Shown: positions 22,342 to 23,111 of the stretch, piece by piece
How the letters are laid out: each line of letters starts with the position of its first letter
Position numbering within the stretch: the stretch's first letter is position 1
DNA from: an uncultured Lachnospiraceae bacterium
Lineage (GTDB): Bacteria > Bacillota > Clostridia > Lachnospirales > Lachnospiraceae
DNA length: 23,111 bases
Assembly: GCA_905233835.1 (NCBI GenBank)
Contig: CAJOGB010000009.1
Location: forward strand, 1-23,111
Reading direction: 5' to 3'
The notes under the pieces: model-generated
The model's database searches: none
Told to the model about the DNA's origin: nothing
What the model saw: only the letters and a program-made list of their open reading frames with translations
Translations under genes and position numbers: made by a program

Positions 22342-23111
22342 GGATATTCTCCCCTCTGTATCTGGCAATTGCAGCACAATCTTTGTCGCCTCTGCCCGAA
22401 ACGGTAACAATAATAATCTGATCTTTCTTCATAGTTGGAGCCAACTTTCTGGCATAAGCAATAGCATGACTGCTTTCAATAGCAGCAATTATTCCTTCAG
22501 TCTTTGCAATATACTCAAAGGCTTCTACAGCTTCCTCATCAGTAACAGGCACATATTCCGCCCTTCCTATATCATGAAGATATGCATGCTCTGGTCCTAC
22601 TCCTGGATAATCAAGTCCTGCAGAAATTGAATAAACTGGTGCAATCTGACCATATTCATCCTGGCAGAAATATGATTTCATTCCATGGAATATACCAACC
22701 TTGCCAGTATTAACTGTTGCGGCCGTTTCAAAAGTATCGATACCTCTTCCTGCAGCCTCACAACCGATAAGTCTAACATTTTCATCACCTATATAATGAT
22801 AGAAGCTTCCAATAGCATTGCTTCCACCACCCACACAAGCGATTACAGCATCAGGAAGTCTTCCCTCTTTGTCAAGAATCTGCTGACGACTTTCCTTTGA
22901 AATTACAGCCTGAAAATCCCTTACGATAGTTGGGAATGGATGTGGTCCCATAACTGAGCCCAGGCAGTAATGTGTATCATCAATTCGTGTAGTCCACTCT
23001 CTCATACACTCTGATACCGCATCCTTCAATGTAGCTGTGCCAGAGGTAACTGGAACAACATCTGCTCCAAGAAGCTTCATTCTGTAAACATTCAATGCCT
23101 GACGCTCTGTA
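22334..23111 (-). CDS. trpB: Tryptophan synthase beta subunit (5' end off window)
   Basis: The frame enters open at 23111 and reads ERQALNVYRMKLLGADVVPV, the interior of a TrpB. It continues with the HYCLGSVMGPHPFP stretch, the PLP-phosphate loop CVGGGSNAIGSF, and LDYPGVGPEHAYL near the C-terminus, ending at TAA 22336-22334. TrpB is a PLP enzyme that joins indole to serine. The active-site lysine region and start lie beyond the window. GVGPEH identifies the standard TrpB1 type rather than TrpB2. The coupled trpB-trpA overlap fits their alpha2-beta2 complex. Confidence 0.95.
   Translation of the reverse strand, partial: TERQALNVYRMKLLGADVVPVTSGTATLKDAVSECMREWTTRIDDTHYCLGSVMGPHPFPTIVRDFQAVISKESRQQILDKEGRLPDAVIACVGGGSNAIGSFYHYIGDENVRLIGCEAAGRGIDTFETAATVNTGKVGIFHGMKSYFCQDEYGQIAPVYSISAGLDYPGVGPEHAYLHDIGRAEYVPVTDEEAVEAFEYIAKTEGIIAAIESSHAIAYARKLAPTMKKDQIIIVTVSGRGDKDCAAIARYRGENIHE

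Overview
The window reads as a chromosome segment of a low-to-moderate GC Clostridia bacterium, most likely Lachnospiraceae. Supporting signs are the trigger factor-clpP-clpX-engB block, a group II ECF transporter module, Firmicutes-type promoters and AGGAGG ribosome binding sites, a YolD/Y-family polymerase cassette with a Gram-positive LexA box, and a CheC-type phosphatase. Almost everything is on the minus strand, so the operons read from high to low coordinates. Only two genes, at 7469 and 14420, are on the plus strand.

From right to left. (1) 23111-19486 is a tight trp operon in the order trpB (5' end off the window), trpA, trpE, trpG, closed by a terminator at 19421-19457. This order is unusual, and the block is visibly poor in CCGG compared with its neighbours. 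(2) 19412-17329 is a damage-response cassette: a LexA box, then a Y-family translesion polymerase, a YolD-like protein and a small unknown protein. (3) 17277-16365 holds a membrane-anchored DUF4430-type gene whose reading frame is broken, followed by an ECF-type S component and a terminator. (4) 16313-14974 has a strong promoter, a secreted PI-PLC-like phosphodiesterase and a 73-residue unknown protein. (5) A plus-strand CYTH protein (14420-14887) shares a bidirectional terminator with that operon. (6) A DJ-1/PfpI gene lies at 13782-14333. (7) 13735-9774 is the protein quality-control operon tig-clpP-clpX-engB, with a consensus promoter and a terminator that overlaps the end of engB. (8) 9705-8176 carries a sugar-binding-fold protein with neither DNA-binding domain nor signal peptide, followed by a CheC-like phosphatase. 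(9) A plus-strand membrane-anchored helical protein (7469-8116) meets them at a 48-nt perfect palindrome that probably terminates both directions. (10) 7345 to the left edge is one nine-gene run with gaps of 16 nt or less, or overlaps: an AIR synthase/HypE-like gene, an Lrp/AsnC regulator, a PLP aminotransferase, trmL, ecfA1, ecfA2, ecfT, truA and an HD-GYP gene that leaves the window.

Two genes are broken in the sequence as given. The AIR synthase/HypE-like gene, first in its operon, has a single in-frame TAA at 7157-7159 with full homology-like sequence on both sides. The DUF4430 gene has lost its frame near 16990, and its expected C-terminus continues in another frame to 16901. Both could be real mutations or assembly errors. 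No tRNA, rRNA, CRISPR array or insertion sequence was seen, and no stretch longer than 300 bases lacks a gene. No clearly new system is proven. The best leads are the CheC/headless sugar-binding pair, the third gene of the SOS cassette, and the foreign-looking trp block.
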